Positions 54,109 through 63,835 of a stretch of 64,000 nt of DNA are shown piece after piece. The DNA is taken from contig OZ271839.1 in assembly GCA_965601825.1 (NCBI GenBank), forward strand, positions 2,108,001 through 2,172,000, in the 5' to 3' direction. Within the stretch, counting starts at the first letter, position 1, and each line of letters starts with the position of its first letter. Source of the DNA: HXMU1420-13 sp965601825. GTDB taxonomy: Bacteria; Bacteroidota; Rhodothermia; Balneolales; Balneolaceae. Under the pieces are notes generated by a model. The model saw only the letters and a program-made list of their open reading frames with translations. It made no database searches and was not told the origin of the DNA. The position numbers and the translations under genes are program-made.

Positions 54109-54126
54109 AGTTTAATGCGTTAAACT
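54109..54126. promoter_or_regulatory. Inverted repeat upstream of guaB
   Basis: AGTTTAA (54109-54115) and TTAAACT (54120-54126) flank TGCG in the 124-bp divergent spacer. It lies about 60 bp before the guaB start and may be an operator for either gene. AT-rich composition weakens the case. Confidence 0.3.
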
Positions 54127-54187
54127 TACTTACAAATATGTGTATCTTAGAAAAACCGCAAGCAAAATTTCCTGTTTCATGCAACAA

Positions 54188-55660
54188 ATGAGCGATTCTC
54201 CCTTCAATCGCATCTCACGACAAGGGCTAACTTACGACGATGTTTTACTAGTGCCCAATTATTCGAATGTATTACCACGTGATGTTGATATTAGCGTGAA
54301 TCTAACACCAACTCTGAAATTGAATATTCCTGTGCTCAGTGCAGCGATGGATACTGTTTCGGAATATAGATTGGCGATTGCATTGGCACGAGAAGGCGGT
54401 ATTGCTATGCTTCATAAGAATATGACAATCGAAGAACAGGCAGAGCAAGTTCGTTTAGTTAAAAGAAGCGAGAGTGGCATGATTGTAGATCCGGTAACGC
54501 TGGAATCAAATGCTACAGTTCAGGATGCCCGTAACTTGATGAGGAAACATAAAATTGGTGGGATTCCAATTGTTGATAAAACAGGATTACTTACAGGAAT
54601 AGTTACTAACAGAGATTTGCGATTCGAGTCTGAGCTAACCCGAAAGTTGGGTGATATAATGACGAAAGAGAATCTGATCACAGGAAAAGAAGGAACCAAT
54701 CTTCAACAAGCGGAGGAGATTCTTCAAACCTATAAAGTTGAGAAACTTCCTATTGTAGATGGAAAGAACAAACTTGTCGGACTAATTACTTTCAAAGACA
54801 TCGAGAAGAAAATGAACTTCCCGAATGCGTGTAAAGACGATTTGGGTAGATTGAGAGTGGGCGCGGCAGTTGGTGTAACCGGTGATACTATGGAGCGAGT
54901 AGAAGCTTTGGTTAATGCCGGTGTCGATATTATTACTGTAGATACAGCTCATGGGCATTCACAAGGAGTTCTGAATACAGTTTCGGAGATCAAGAAAAAA
55001 TATCCGGAGTTGAATGTGATTGGAGGTAACATCGCAACAAAAGCAGCAGCAGAAGCACTTGCCGATGCAGGCGCTGATGTTGTTAAAGTGGGGGTTGGCC
55101 CGGGTTCTATTTGCACAACTCGAGTTGTTACCGGAATTGGAGTTCCTCAGTTAAGTGCCATTATGGAAGTGTCTGTGTTCTGTCGATCAAAAGGAATTGG
55201 TTTGGTTGCTGATGGTGGAATTAAGCAAACAGGAGATATCCCAAAAGCACTTGCCGGTGGTGCCGATGTAGTAATGATGGGATCAATGTTCGCCGGTGTT
55301 GATGAAAGTCCGGGCGAGACTATTATATATGAATCAAGAAAATATAAATCATACCGTGGAATGGGTAGTATTGGAGCGATGAAACAAGGCTCAAAGGATC
55401 GATACTTCCAGGATGTAGAAGATGATTTAAAGAAACTGGTTCCGGAAGGAATTGAAGGACGTGTTCCATTCAAAGGATTTTTAAGTGAAGTTGTTCACCA
55501 AATGAATGGCGGACTAAGAGCTGCTATGGGTTATTGTGGAGCTGCTAACATTGAAGAATTAAAGAATGCTGAATTTGTTCAGATTTCAGCAGCCTCTTAT
55601 CGGGAAAGTCATCCACATACGGTTCAGATTACAAAAGAAGCTCCAAATTATTCGGTTTAA
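54188..55660 (+). CDS. guaB: IMP dehydrogenase
   Basis: This 490-residue enzyme oxidises IMP to XMP, the rate-limiting step of GMP synthesis. It has a TIM barrel with GGIAMLHKNM, an inserted pair of CBS domains (about 100-220), the loop GVGPGSICTTRVV with the catalytic Cys309, and MMGSMFAG and YRGMGSIGAM further on. ATG codons at 54179 and 54188 are both possible; the latter leaves the family-like MSDSPFNRISRQGLTYDDVL. An upstream GTG at 54140 would add a poor extension. Confidence 0.97.
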   Translation: MSDSPFNRISRQGLTYDDVLLVPNYSNVLPRDVDISVNLTPTLKLNIPVLSAAMDTVSEYRLAIALAREGGIAMLHKNMTIEEQAEQVRLVKRSESGMIVDPVTLESNATVQDARNLMRKHKIGGIPIVDKTGLLTGIVTNRDLRFESELTRKLGDIMTKENLITGKEGTNLQQAEEILQTYKVEKLPIVDGKNKLVGLITFKDIEKKMNFPNACKDDLGRLRVGAAVGVTGDTMERVEALVNAGVDIITVDTAHGHSQGVLNTVSEIKKKYPELNVIGGNIATKAAAEALADAGADVVKVGVGPGSICTTRVVTGIGVPQLSAIMEVSVFCRSKGIGLVADGGIKQTGDIPKALAGGADVVMMGSMFAGVDESPGETIIYESRKYKSYRGMGSIGAMKQGSKDRYFQDVEDDLKKLVPEGIEGRVPFKGFLSEVVHQMNGGLRAAMGYCGAANIEELKNAEFVQISAASYRESHPHTVQITKEAPNYSV

Positions 55661-55675
55661 ATTGTACGTTTCGAT

Positions 55676-56962
55676 ATGAAGAACGTACTCTTTATCGTTT
55701 ACTATTTTCCACCAATGGGTGGGAGTGGGGTACAAAGGCCACTTAAATTTGCTAAGTATCTGCGTGATTTTGGGTGGAACCCAATAATCTTATGCCCTGA
55801 ACCGGGAATCTATCACACATTTGATGCATCACTTCAGGTAGAACTAGACGCTATTGAACTTGAAATCCATCGTGTACATGGCGGTGATATATTTCAAAAA
55901 GCATCAGCTGGCAAATCAATCAAAGAAGTTAAACCAGATGAAAAAACATCCAAAAGACTTCGGCGAATATCGAGATTGTTTTTCTATCCTGATAACAAAC
56001 GCGGCTGGATAAAACCGGCATTGAATAAAGCGAAAGAGATCATTTCTCATCAAAAAATTGATCTCATTTTCAGCACAGCTCCGCCTTTCAGTAATCATAT
56101 ACTAGGTAAGAAGTTAAAAGAAGAAACCGGGATTCCATTAATAGTTGACTATCGAGATTCCTGGACTAAGAATCATTTTCAGGACGAAATGTGGGCCTGG
56201 CAAAAACAAATACTCCGCAATCAGGAAAGGCAAGTTGTTGCGAGCGCTGATAAAGTCATCTGTTTAGATGAATTTATAAAAAATGAATTTTCAGAAGATT
56301 ATCCCGAGATTACAGATAGGATAGAAGTGCTATCACATGGATTTGATCCAAAGGATTTTGAAGAAATTGGAGTGCAACATTCATTCAATTATCAGGAAGG
56401 TAAAATCAATTTTTTATATAGCGGGTTATTTTACGAGCAAAATCAGCCGGATAGTTTCCTGTTGGCTTTTAAAAAGCTATTTGAAATTGAACCTGAACTG
56501 AAAAGTAAAATACATTTACACTTTCAGGGAGGATTAGATGAAAGGATCGGGTCGCTACTACAATTATATGGAATGACTGATATTGTTGAAGACTACGGGT
56601 ACTTACCCCATACCTCAGCAGTGCAAAACCTTTTGAAAGCTGATGTTCTTTGGATGCTATCAAATTTCAATCCAAGATTGAAACAGATTAAATCCGGAAA
56701 GTTGTTTGAATATATTGGAACAAAGAAACCAATTTTAGGCCTCGTCCATGAATCAGAAGCATCGAAAGTTCTGGAAGAATACGGTGCCGGTTATTGGGCT
56801 CCACCAAATGATGAAGAATTGATCATAGAGCAACTTAGAAAAATCATCACAGACTGGAGATCAAATTCATTGCCAGTGCCAAATGATGAATTCCTTACGA
56901 GATTTGATAGAATAGAGCTCACAAAAAAACTCGCACAAATTTTTAATGTAATTTCTTCCTGA
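55676..56962 (+). CDS. Group 1 (GT4-like) glycosyltransferase
   Basis: This 428-residue GT-B fold enzyme has an N-terminal acceptor-binding half (YYFPPMGGSGVQRPLKFAKYL) and a C-terminal nucleotide-sugar half with SGKLFEYIGTKKPIL, the GT4 signature. It probably transfers sugar during surface glycan assembly. It lies 15 bp after guaB. Neither donor nor acceptor can be named. Confidence 0.85.
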   Translation: MKNVLFIVYYFPPMGGSGVQRPLKFAKYLRDFGWNPIILCPEPGIYHTFDASLQVELDAIELEIHRVHGGDIFQKASAGKSIKEVKPDEKTSKRLRRISRLFFYPDNKRGWIKPALNKAKEIISHQKIDLIFSTAPPFSNHILGKKLKEETGIPLIVDYRDSWTKNHFQDEMWAWQKQILRNQERQVVASADKVICLDEFIKNEFSEDYPEITDRIEVLSHGFDPKDFEEIGVQHSFNYQEGKINFLYSGLFYEQNQPDSFLLAFKKLFEIEPELKSKIHLHFQGGLDERIGSLLQLYGMTDIVEDYGYLPHTSAVQNLLKADVLWMLSNFNPRLKQIKSGKLFEYIGTKKPILGLVHESEASKVLEEYGAGYWAPPNDEELIIEQLRKIITDWRSNSLPVPNDEFLTRFDRIELTKKLAQIFNVISS

Positions 56963-56991
56963 TTGTTACATCTTTCTTTGATACAAAGTGC

Positions 56992-57852
56992 ATGATGATC
57001 AAATTTCTAAAAAAGCTTTACGAACAACGTTTAAAGGATATTACTATCATTTTACTGGATGATAGTAAGCCAGGGGAGGATAATTCGTACACAATTCGCC
57101 CCAACAGACTGATCACTCTATTTATTTTTTGTTGTGTTTTACTCTCACTTTTTATGGTAAGTCTTTTTATGATCACTCCATTAGGCGCTCTTTTGTACAC
57201 TAAGGAGGATGCCGAGATGAGAAAAGATATTGAAGCAATTTCAGATCGTGTTATCAATTTGCAGGATTCTTTAATCGTTAGAGATAGGCAGCTTTCCGAA
57301 ATGAAACATATCATCAGATTAAGCCTTGATACCACTCTAACTACAGATGAAAGATTTACTTCCGTATTTGAAGCAGGCAATATTTACGATGATGGATTTA
57401 CTTTTGGTGATACTCCTGCAAATACAGCAAGTCGTGTAAACCCCTCAGGAATTGTTTTTTCCAATATGCTAAATGCTGCAGATGATTTTCCTGCCTCTTA
57501 TCCTGTTCAGGGAATTCACACTCGTGGCTACGAACCAGAAAACTATCATTTTGGAATTGATATCGCCACAACGGACAATCAAGTAATTACTAGTATTGCG
57601 GATGGTACAGTTGTAAATGCAAGCTGGACTATAAACGACGGATATATAATTTCAATACAACACGCTGGTGGAATTTTGAGTGTTTATAAGCATTGTTCAT
57701 CCATCGCAAAAAAAACTGGCGAAATTGTATTAAAAGGTGATATTGTAGGAACAACAGGAGATATCGGATTAAGGAGCACAGGACCTCATCTTCACCTTGA
57801 AATTTGGAAAGATGGAATACCCCAAGACCCGGCATTATATCTAATTCAGTAA
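56992..57852 (+). CDS. M23-family (LytM) metallopeptidase, membrane-anchored
   Basis: This 286-residue inner-membrane protein has a transmembrane segment at about residues 39-61, a coiled linker (EDAEMRKDIEAISDRVINLQDS), and a C-terminal M23 domain. Zinc ligands are visible in HFGIDIA (His and Asp), the YKHCS His, and PHLHLEIW (HxH), so it is likely catalytic. It should cleave peptidoglycan crossbridges. The bactofilin gene starts 6 bp later, an M23-bactofilin pairing seen in shape systems such as Helicobacter Csd/CcmA. Confidence 0.92.
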   Translation: MMIKFLKKLYEQRLKDITIILLDDSKPGEDNSYTIRPNRLITLFIFCCVLLSLFMVSLFMITPLGALLYTKEDAEMRKDIEAISDRVINLQDSLIVRDRQLSEMKHIIRLSLDTTLTTDERFTSVFEAGNIYDDGFTFGDTPANTASRVNPSGIVFSNMLNAADDFPASYPVQGIHTRGYEPENYHFGIDIATTDNQVITSIADGTVVNASWTINDGYIISIQHAGGILSVYKHCSSIAKKTGEIVLKGDIVGTTGDIGLRSTGPHLHLEIWKDGIPQDPALYLIQ

Positions 57853-57858
57853 TTCCCT

Positions 57859-58296
57859 ATGTTAAACAGAAACAAAACTCCCAGAAAAGTGAACACAGTC
57901 AGTAATTCTCCAGCAGTAAATATTGTAAGCGAAGGCACAAAAGTAACTGGAAATATTCACGCAACCACAGATATACGAGTTAGTGGTACAGTAGATGGAG
58001 AGGCACTAAGCAAAGGAAAACTGATAATCACTAACGTTGGAAAAGTGAATGGTAATATTACTTCATCAGATGCTGATATAGCCGGTAAAGTTGAAGGAGA
58101 AGTTAAAGTTACCAACAAACTCATTCTTCGAAAAAGCGCTGTTATCGATGGTAATATTTACACAAAGACGTTAATAGTAGAAGAAGGTGCGGAAATTAAT
58201 GGGGCCTGCCGCATGGGGGAGCGCTCAAATAAACTATCACAATTAAATGATGCTGAGTATGAAAAAGGTACTCACTTGAAAGCATCTGGTAGTTGA
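57859..58296 (+). CDS. Bactofilin
   Basis: This 145-residue protein is of the bactofilin/DUF583 family, forming cytoskeletal filaments. The core is a regular beta-helix with repeats such as GKVNGNITSSDADIAGKVEGEVK and AVIDGNIYTKTLIVEEGAEINGAC, flanked by disordered ends (Lys/Thr-rich start and DAEYEKGTHLKASGS). It likely positions the adjacent M23 peptidase. Its TGA overlaps the TTG start of the next gene. Confidence 0.95.
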   Translation: MLNRNKTPRKVNTVSNSPAVNIVSEGTKVTGNIHATTDIRVSGTVDGEALSKGKLIITNVGKVNGNITSSDADIAGKVEGEVKVTNKLILRKSAVIDGNIYTKTLIVEEGAEINGACRMGERSNKLSQLNDAEYEKGTHLKASGS

Positions 58297-58508
58297 AAAA
58301 AGAAATCTTACCTAGAAAATATAGGGAGTATTTAGGTTTAGGTGCAGAAATTGCTGCATCACTCACTATACCTATGATCAGTGGCTATTATATAGATCAA
58401 TATTTTAATAGCTCTCCGGTTGGGATATTACTTGGTGTTTTCGTGGGTCTTTTCGTGTTCTTCATTACAATTCTAAGAATTAATCGACGCTTGAATCGAG
58501 AAGAATAA
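58293..58508 (+). CDS. AtpZ/AtpI-family small membrane protein
   Basis: This 71-residue protein has two hydrophobic helices. The pattern YLGLGAEIAASLTIPMISGYYID, then a second helix (GILLGVFVGLFVFFITILRI), matches the AtpZ/AtpI family (PF09527) found ahead of ATP synthase genes. Its role may be magnesium or assembly-related. The start is a TTG at 58293, overlapping the bactofilin stop (TTGA). Confidence 0.85.
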   Translation: MKKEILPRKYREYLGLGAEIAASLTIPMISGYYIDQYFNSSPVGILLGVFVGLFVFFITILRINRRLNREE

Positions 58509-58879
58509 TGGTTGGCAGGCTTTTAAAAACACAGCTTTTCTTTATGCCAATTCTCTTGGCGCTTTTTTTGTTTACACAATCAAGTCAATTTATTGCAGTA
58601 TTAGCAGGGTACTTCCTAAGTTTTATTTTTGTGATTAGTAGTACACTAATTGTTCAAAGGTTTTGGAAAAGCGATAACGAGACCTTTTTTAAGGCTTTTA
58701 TTTTATCAATCCCGTTTCGCTTTTTTGTAGTTCTCACTGTCTTTGCAATTTTGCTTTTGGTAACAAAAATTGACGAAATCTACTTTACAGTTAGTTTCAT
58801 TATTTCCTATCTTTGTCATTCTATAACAGAAACGATTTATATCAATAAAATCCTCAAAAAGGGAAGTACCAAACCATAA
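58508..58879 (+). CDS. Membrane protein, ATP synthase I-like
   Basis: This 123-residue protein has four hydrophobic helices and a position ahead of atpB, consistent with ATP synthase subunit I-like proteins that help assemble the c-ring. The sequence has no motif that proves this. It overlaps the AtpZ-like stop (TAATG) and shares the last base with the atpB start. Confidence 0.65.
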   Translation: MVGRLLKTQLFFMPILLALFLFTQSSQFIAVLAGYFLSFIFVISSTLIVQRFWKSDNETFFKAFILSIPFRFFVVLTVFAILLLVTKIDEIYFTVSFIISYLCHSITETIYINKILKKGSTKP

Positions 58880-59931
58880 TGTTTCAGACTATTCGTCGCC
58901 TGTTTCTAACACTTCTTTTTTTATCAATTAGTACCTCACATTTGTTCGCTGCTGACGCTGATACAGAAGGTGATGAGCCCGTATTAGACGTTATGGGTAC
59001 TGTGGTTGATCACGATTATTTAAAAGCACCAAACTTTATTAATGGCGGTAAAATATATCTGCCACGCATCATTATTTGGGAAGATGCGCAAGGTGCAACA
59101 CAATTCAATATGTTTTCTAGTACTAAGAAAGCTGTTGAATCAGGAATATTTGCAGATGTGGATTACGTGTTAACTCCAGTTGACGGTGGAAATATCACTC
59201 TAGATCTCTCTATTACATCACACCTTGTTTATTTTTGGGCTGGAATGTTACTGGCCGTATTCTGGACGGTGATGATGGCGCGTCGTTACAACGCAGGTGT
59301 TGGAAAAGATGTAGAGCCAAAAGGTGCGCTTCAAAATATATTTGAGGTTCTGTTTGTATTTATACGCGATGATGTAGCTCGATCTAATATCGATGCTAAT
59401 AAAGCAGACAAGTACGTGCCATATTTCTTTACGATGTTTATGGGCATCGCTTTCATGAATTTATTTGGTCTATTTCCGTGGGCAGCAACTGCAACAGCCG
59501 ATCTAACTGTAACCGCTACATTGGCAATAATGACCTTTGTGATTACACAATTTAGCGGTACCAAAGACTATTGGGGGCACATTTTCTGGTTCCCTGGCGT
59601 GCCTACATGGGTTCGCGCAATCTTAACTCCGGTTGAGATTCTTGGAATTTTTACAAAGCCATTTGCTCTTGCAATTCGATTATTTGCAAACATGTTATCT
59701 GGAAAAATTATGATCATTGCCATTCTCGGCTTGATTTTCATTTTCGCTGATATCTTTGGAGCAACGGCAGGTGTTAGTGTTAGTTTATTTTCGGTAACAC
59801 TTACAGTAGTGCTTTATGCACTGAAAGTATTTGTAGCCTTACTACAGGCTTACATATTCACGCTTCTTTCTGCAGTATTTATTGGGATGGCAGCGGAAGA
59901 ACATGAGCATCACGGAGAGCATGCTCATTAA
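58879..59931 (+). CDS. atpB: ATP synthase subunit a
   Basis: This 350-residue Fo proton-channel subunit has a cleavable-looking N-terminus (LFLTLLFLSISTSHLFA), a long hydrophilic domain to about residue 110, and then the helical core. The essential Arg is in FALAIRLFANMLSGK (Arg267). The C-terminus is His-rich (EEHEHHGEHAH). The extra N-terminal domain is larger than in E. coli but usual for Bacteroidota-type relatives. It lies 45 bp before atpE. Confidence 0.95.
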   Translation: MFQTIRRLFLTLLFLSISTSHLFAADADTEGDEPVLDVMGTVVDHDYLKAPNFINGGKIYLPRIIIWEDAQGATQFNMFSSTKKAVESGIFADVDYVLTPVDGGNITLDLSITSHLVYFWAGMLLAVFWTVMMARRYNAGVGKDVEPKGALQNIFEVLFVFIRDDVARSNIDANKADKYVPYFFTMFMGIAFMNLFGLFPWAATATADLTVTATLAIMTFVITQFSGTKDYWGHIFWFPGVPTWVRAILTPVEILGIFTKPFALAIRLFANMLSGKIMIIAILGLIFIFADIFGATAGVSVSLFSVTLTVVLYALKVFVALLQAYIFTLLSAVFIGMAAEEHEHHGEHAH

Positions 59932-59976
59932 ACGAATTACACAATTAAACCTTAATACAAATTAAATTTATACACT

Positions 59977-60198
59977 ATGGGACTTTTAGCAGCTGGTATC
60001 GGAGCCGGAATCGTAGCTTTAGGAGCTGGAATCGGAATCGGAATGATCGGTAAAGGAGCTACAGAAAGTATCGCACGTCAACCAGAAGCTTCTGGCGACA
60101 TCAGAGGTGCGATGATCCTTACAGCAGCCTTCATCGAGGGTGTTGCTCTTCTTGGTGCAGTTATCTGTATCCTTCTTGCTCTTGGAATTGGTCAGTAA
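59977..60198 (+). CDS. atpE: ATP synthase subunit c
   Basis: This 73-residue two-helix proteolipid of the rotor ring has the loop RQPEASGDIRGAM. The ion-binding Glu54 in AAFIEGVALLG is followed by Gly and no Na-site Gln is present in helix 1, so proton coupling is expected. It starts 45 bp past atpB, with no clear SD. Confidence 0.96.
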   Translation: MGLLAAGIGAGIVALGAGIGIGMIGKGATESIARQPEASGDIRGAMILTAAFIEGVALLGAVICILLALGIGQ

Positions 60199-60216
60199 TA
60201 ATTAGGAATCAGTCCA

Positions 60217-60732
60217 ATGACTTTTCTATTAGCTGGCGGAGGCGGAATTTTATCATTCAATCCAGGATTTGCATTATGGATATTGATTTCCATGATCATT
60301 TTCATCCTGGTGATGATGAAATATGCTGTTCCTCCAATAATGAAGTCACTCAACGAGCGTGAAGCTAAAATCAAAGATTCCTTAGAATCTGCTGAAAAAG
60401 CTTTGGAACGAGCAGAAGCAATCTCTAAAGATAATGAGAAAGCTTTGCGCGAGGCTGAAGTTAAAGCTCAGCAAATTAGAAAAGAGGCACTCGAAGAAGC
60501 AGAATTGCTTCGTAACGAACGCATCAACAAAGCTAAGGATGAAGCCGCTCAAATTATTGAGCAAGCTAAAAACACGATTGAACAAGAAAAGAAACTTGCT
60601 CTTACTGAATTAAGAGAGGAAGTGGCTCGACTTGCAATTCAATCTGCATCCATGATTTTGGACGAAGAACTCGACGAGAAGAAGAACAGTAAATTGGTCG
60701 ACAAATTTATCGGCGACCTTTCAAATAATTAA
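60217..60732 (+). CDS. atpF: ATP synthase subunit b
   Basis: This 171-residue peripheral-stalk subunit has one N-terminal membrane helix (about 18-38), then a long charged coiled coil (ESAEKALERAEAISKDNEK...) that reaches the F1 head. The protein ends in a delta-binding helix (ASMILDEELDEKKN). It is part of the a-c-b-delta-alpha-gamma run. Confidence 0.95.
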   Translation: MTFLLAGGGGILSFNPGFALWILISMIIFILVMMKYAVPPIMKSLNEREAKIKDSLESAEKALERAEAISKDNEKALREAEVKAQQIRKEALEEAELLRNERINKAKDEAAQIIEQAKNTIEQEKKLALTELREEVARLAIQSASMILDEELDEKKNSKLVDKFIGDLSNN

Positions 60733-60743
60733 TCTAACAACGG

Positions 60744-61298
60744 ATGTTAGTATCCAAAGCAGCACGACGATATGCTATCGCTTTACTAGAATTAAGTAAA
60801 GAGAAAAAGATAGTTGAAAAAACGCTTAGTGATATTCAGTTCATTGATAAAACAATTGCTGACTCAAGAGATTTAGAGTTATTTCTGAAGAGTCCAATTA
60901 TCAAACCGAATTTGAAAAAAGACACACTGAACGAAATTTTCAAAAAACATATCAGTGAACTTACACTTCAGTTTGTAACGCTAATAGCAAGTAAAGAACG
61001 ATCTGCGATCCTTGATCAGATTGCAACATCATTCCTAAGCGAATACAATAAATACGCCGGTATTATTGAAGTTGAAGTGAGAGCTGCTAAGAAACTTTCA
61101 GCCAAACAGATTAAAGAACTTCAGAAAGTGCTTGAAAAAACAACATCTAAAAAAGTGAACCTTGAGACAACGACTCAAGCTGAGTTGAAAGGTGGATTGT
61201 TGGTTAAAATTGAAGACACCGTGATTGACGGTACAATCAAGCACAAATTAGAGCAATTAGAAGATAAGCTGCTCGACACAACCATTGAATTGAACTAG
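60744..61298 (+). CDS. atpH: ATP synthase subunit delta
   Basis: This 184-residue OSCP/delta subunit links the stalk to F1. It opens with KAARRYAIALLELSKE, the family hallmark, and its C-terminal part has GGLLVKIEDTVIDGTIKHKLEQL. It starts 11 bp after atpF and precedes atpA by 24 bp. Confidence 0.95.
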   Translation: MLVSKAARRYAIALLELSKEKKIVEKTLSDIQFIDKTIADSRDLELFLKSPIIKPNLKKDTLNEIFKKHISELTLQFVTLIASKERSAILDQIATSFLSEYNKYAGIIEVEVRAAKKLSAKQIKELQKVLEKTTSKKVNLETTTQAELKGGLLVKIEDTVIDGTIKHKLEQLEDKLLDTTIELN

Positions 61299-61322
61299 AA
61301 CGACTTAGTAAACACTACAATA

Positions 61323-62939
61323 ATGAGCCAAGTCAGACCCGACGAAGTTTCAGCCATATTACGTAAGCAATTATCAGGTTTCGATAACGAAGCTGATGTT
61401 TATGATGTGGGTACCGTACTTGAAGTAGGTGACGGTATTGCACGTGTATATGGACTTTCACAAGTGCAAGCAGGTGAGCTTGTAACCCTTCCAGATTCAA
61501 AAGATGAAGATGGTAATCCAGTAACAGGTATGGTACTTAACCTCGAAGAGGATAATGTAGGTATTGTATTATTTGGATCATCAAACGCTGTAGAAGAAGG
61601 GCAGACCGTTAAAAGAACAAAAGATATCGCATCAATGAATGTTGGTGATGGTCTACTAGGTCGTGTTATCGATCCTCTCGGTAATCCAGTGGATGGTAAA
61701 GGCCCGATATTAGGTGATACTGTTCGTTTACCGCTTGAGAGAAAAGCACCTGGTGTAATTTATCGTGAGCCAGTATCTGAGCCGCTTCAAACAGGTATCA
61801 AGGCAATCGATTCATTGATTCCAATTGGCCGTGGACAGCGTGAGTTAATTATTGGTGATCGTCAAACTGGAAAAACTTCTGTTGCGATTGATACTATAAT
61901 CAATCAGAAAGCAACTCAAGATTCAGATAATCCTGTTTTTTGTATCTATGTAGCTGTTGGACAGAAAGCTTCAACTGTTGCGGGTATTATGCAGGTTCTT
62001 GAGCAAACTGGTGCACTTGAATACACTGTAATCGTAACTGCTCCTGCTAGTTCTGCTGCTCCAATGCAGTATATTGCACCATTTACCGGTGCTACAGTAG
62101 GCGAATATTTCCGAGATACCGGCCGACATGCATTAGTAATCTATGATGATTTATCTAAGCAAGCTGTTGCATATCGCGAACTTTCGTTACTACTAAAGCG
62201 TCCTCCGGGCCGTGAAGCTTATCCTGGTGATGTATTTTATCTCCACTCACGTTTATTAGAGCGTGCAGCTAAGATTATTGATGATGACGGAGTTGCTCAG
62301 TCAATGAACAATATTCCTGAAGAATTAAAGCCACTAGTTAAAGGTGGTGGTTCTTTAACTGCACTTCCGGTTATCGAAACGCAAGCTGGTGATGTATCGG
62401 CATATATTCCAACCAACGTAATTTCGATTACGGATGGTCAGATTTTCTTGGATACAGACTTATTCAACTCTGGTATTCGCCCGGCTATTGACGTAGGTAT
62501 CTCAGTATCACGTGTAGGTGGTTCTGCACAGGTAAAATCAATGAAGAAATTATCCGGTACGTTGAAGCTTGATTTAGCTCAGTACCGTGAATTGGAAGCT
62601 TTCGCGAAGTTTGGGTCTGATTTGGACCCTGCTACGCAAGCGCAGCTTCGTCGTGGTGAGCGTACTGCTGAGTTGTTAAAGCAAGATGTATATCAACCAC
62701 TTCCGGTTGAGCAAGAAATTGTACTTCTAAAAGTTAACGACGCTGGTTTATTAGACAAATTACCAGTTGCTAGTATTAGCGAATTCCAAAATCAGTTCTT
62801 AGAAACTGTGGGCGCAAAATTCTCAACTGAAATGAGTGATTTAGCAACTACCGGTATTCTCACAGATGAGTTTGGTGACAAGGTAATCGAAGCAGCTAAT
62901 AACGTAATCGATCAATTAGTAGCAACTGAGGAAGCTTAA
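61323..62939 (+). CDS. atpA: ATP synthase subunit alpha
   Basis: This 538-residue F1 subunit has Walker A GDRQTGKTS, a regulatory noncatalytic nucleotide site and the SGIRPAIDVGISVSRVGG motif. The N-terminal and C-terminal domains are intact. Gene order is a-c-b-delta-alpha-gamma with no beta or epsilon in the window, so catalytic beta must be encoded elsewhere. Confidence 0.97.
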   Translation: MSQVRPDEVSAILRKQLSGFDNEADVYDVGTVLEVGDGIARVYGLSQVQAGELVTLPDSKDEDGNPVTGMVLNLEEDNVGIVLFGSSNAVEEGQTVKRTKDIASMNVGDGLLGRVIDPLGNPVDGKGPILGDTVRLPLERKAPGVIYREPVSEPLQTGIKAIDSLIPIGRGQRELIIGDRQTGKTSVAIDTIINQKATQDSDNPVFCIYVAVGQKASTVAGIMQVLEQTGALEYTVIVTAPASSAAPMQYIAPFTGATVGEYFRDTGRHALVIYDDLSKQAVAYRELSLLLKRPPGREAYPGDVFYLHSRLLERAAKIIDDDGVAQSMNNIPEELKPLVKGGGSLTALPVIETQAGDVSAYIPTNVISITDGQIFLDTDLFNSGIRPAIDVGISVSRVGGSAQVKSMKKLSGTLKLDLAQYRELEAFAKFGSDLDPATQAQLRRGERTAELLKQDVYQPLPVEQEIVLLKVNDAGLLDKLPVASISEFQNQFLETVGAKFSTEMSDLATTGILTDEFGDKVIEAANNVIDQLVATEEA

Positions 62940-62942
62940 TAC

Positions 62943-63827
62943 ATGGCTAATTTACGGGACATACGAAACAGAATAGGTTCTGTAAACAATACGCAGCAGA
63001 TCACTAAAGCTATGAAAATGGTGGCAGCTGCCAAGCTTCGTAAAGCACAGGAGCGTATGGTACAAACTCGACCATATGCTGCTAAGATTCAGGATGTAGT
63101 TGGCCGATTAGTTTCCGGAGCCGAAGAGTCAAACAAATTGATGCGTTCGGTTGACGATGTAGAAAATGTACTTTTAGTTATTGTTGGATCTGATCGCGGT
63201 TTGTGTGGCGGTTTCAATAATAACTTATTCAAAGAAATCGAAAAGTATATCGAGTTTGAACTGAATGAGTACAGAGAGGAAGGTACTCTAAATTTAATTA
63301 CCATTGGAAAGAAGGCTACTGCTCATTTTACAAAGAGAAAGTATAATGTGGTTACCTCATATCCTGGATTCTTTGATCATTTAGAATACGATGCAACTTC
63401 TGAAATAATGTCAACTGCTACAGAACATTTTGTAGCCGGAGATTATGATGAAGTTTATATCGCTTTCAATGAGTTTAAGTCCGTAATTGCTCAAAATCGT
63501 AAGATTGATAAGGTTTTACCGATTGATCCTGAGACTATTGCGGGTGATGATTCTAAGGAATCAATTGACTATATTTTCGAGCCTGATTCTTCAGAGATTT
63601 TAGATCAGCTTTTACCACTGCATTTAAATATGCAGTTATGGAAAGCAGTTCTTGAATCAAATGCTGCAGAACAGGGTGCTAGAATGTCGGCTATGGATAG
63701 TGCAACCGAGAACGCGAAAGAACTTGAACGCACACTTCGATTGAAGTACAACCAGGCTAGACAAAGTGCTATTACCACCGAGATTTCTGAGATTGTATCA
63801 GGAGCTCAAGCACTTTCTGGCGCATAG
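62943..63827 (+). CDS. atpG: ATP synthase subunit gamma
   Basis: This 294-residue central-shaft subunit has the N-terminal helix DIRNRIGSVNNTQQITKAMKMVAAAKLRKAQ and the C-terminal helix with MDSATENAKEL, as expected. The last gene of the cluster before the tRNA, it starts 3 bp after atpA. There is no atpD or atpC downstream. Confidence 0.97.
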   Translation: MANLRDIRNRIGSVNNTQQITKAMKMVAAAKLRKAQERMVQTRPYAAKIQDVVGRLVSGAEESNKLMRSVDDVENVLLVIVGSDRGLCGGFNNNLFKEIEKYIEFELNEYREEGTLNLITIGKKATAHFTKRKYNVVTSYPGFFDHLEYDATSEIMSTATEHFVAGDYDEVYIAFNEFKSVIAQNRKIDKVLPIDPETIAGDDSKESIDYIFEPDSSEILDQLLPLHLNMQLWKAVLESNAAEQGARMSAMDSATENAKELERTLRLKYNQARQSAITTEISEIVSGAQALSGA

Positions 63828-63835
63828 AACTTATT

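Noticed and set aside
59977..60198. Sodium-coupled ATP synthase c-subunit
   Set aside because: Glu54 is followed by Gly and no helix-1 Gln is present, so the sodium site is not made; proton coupling is more likely.
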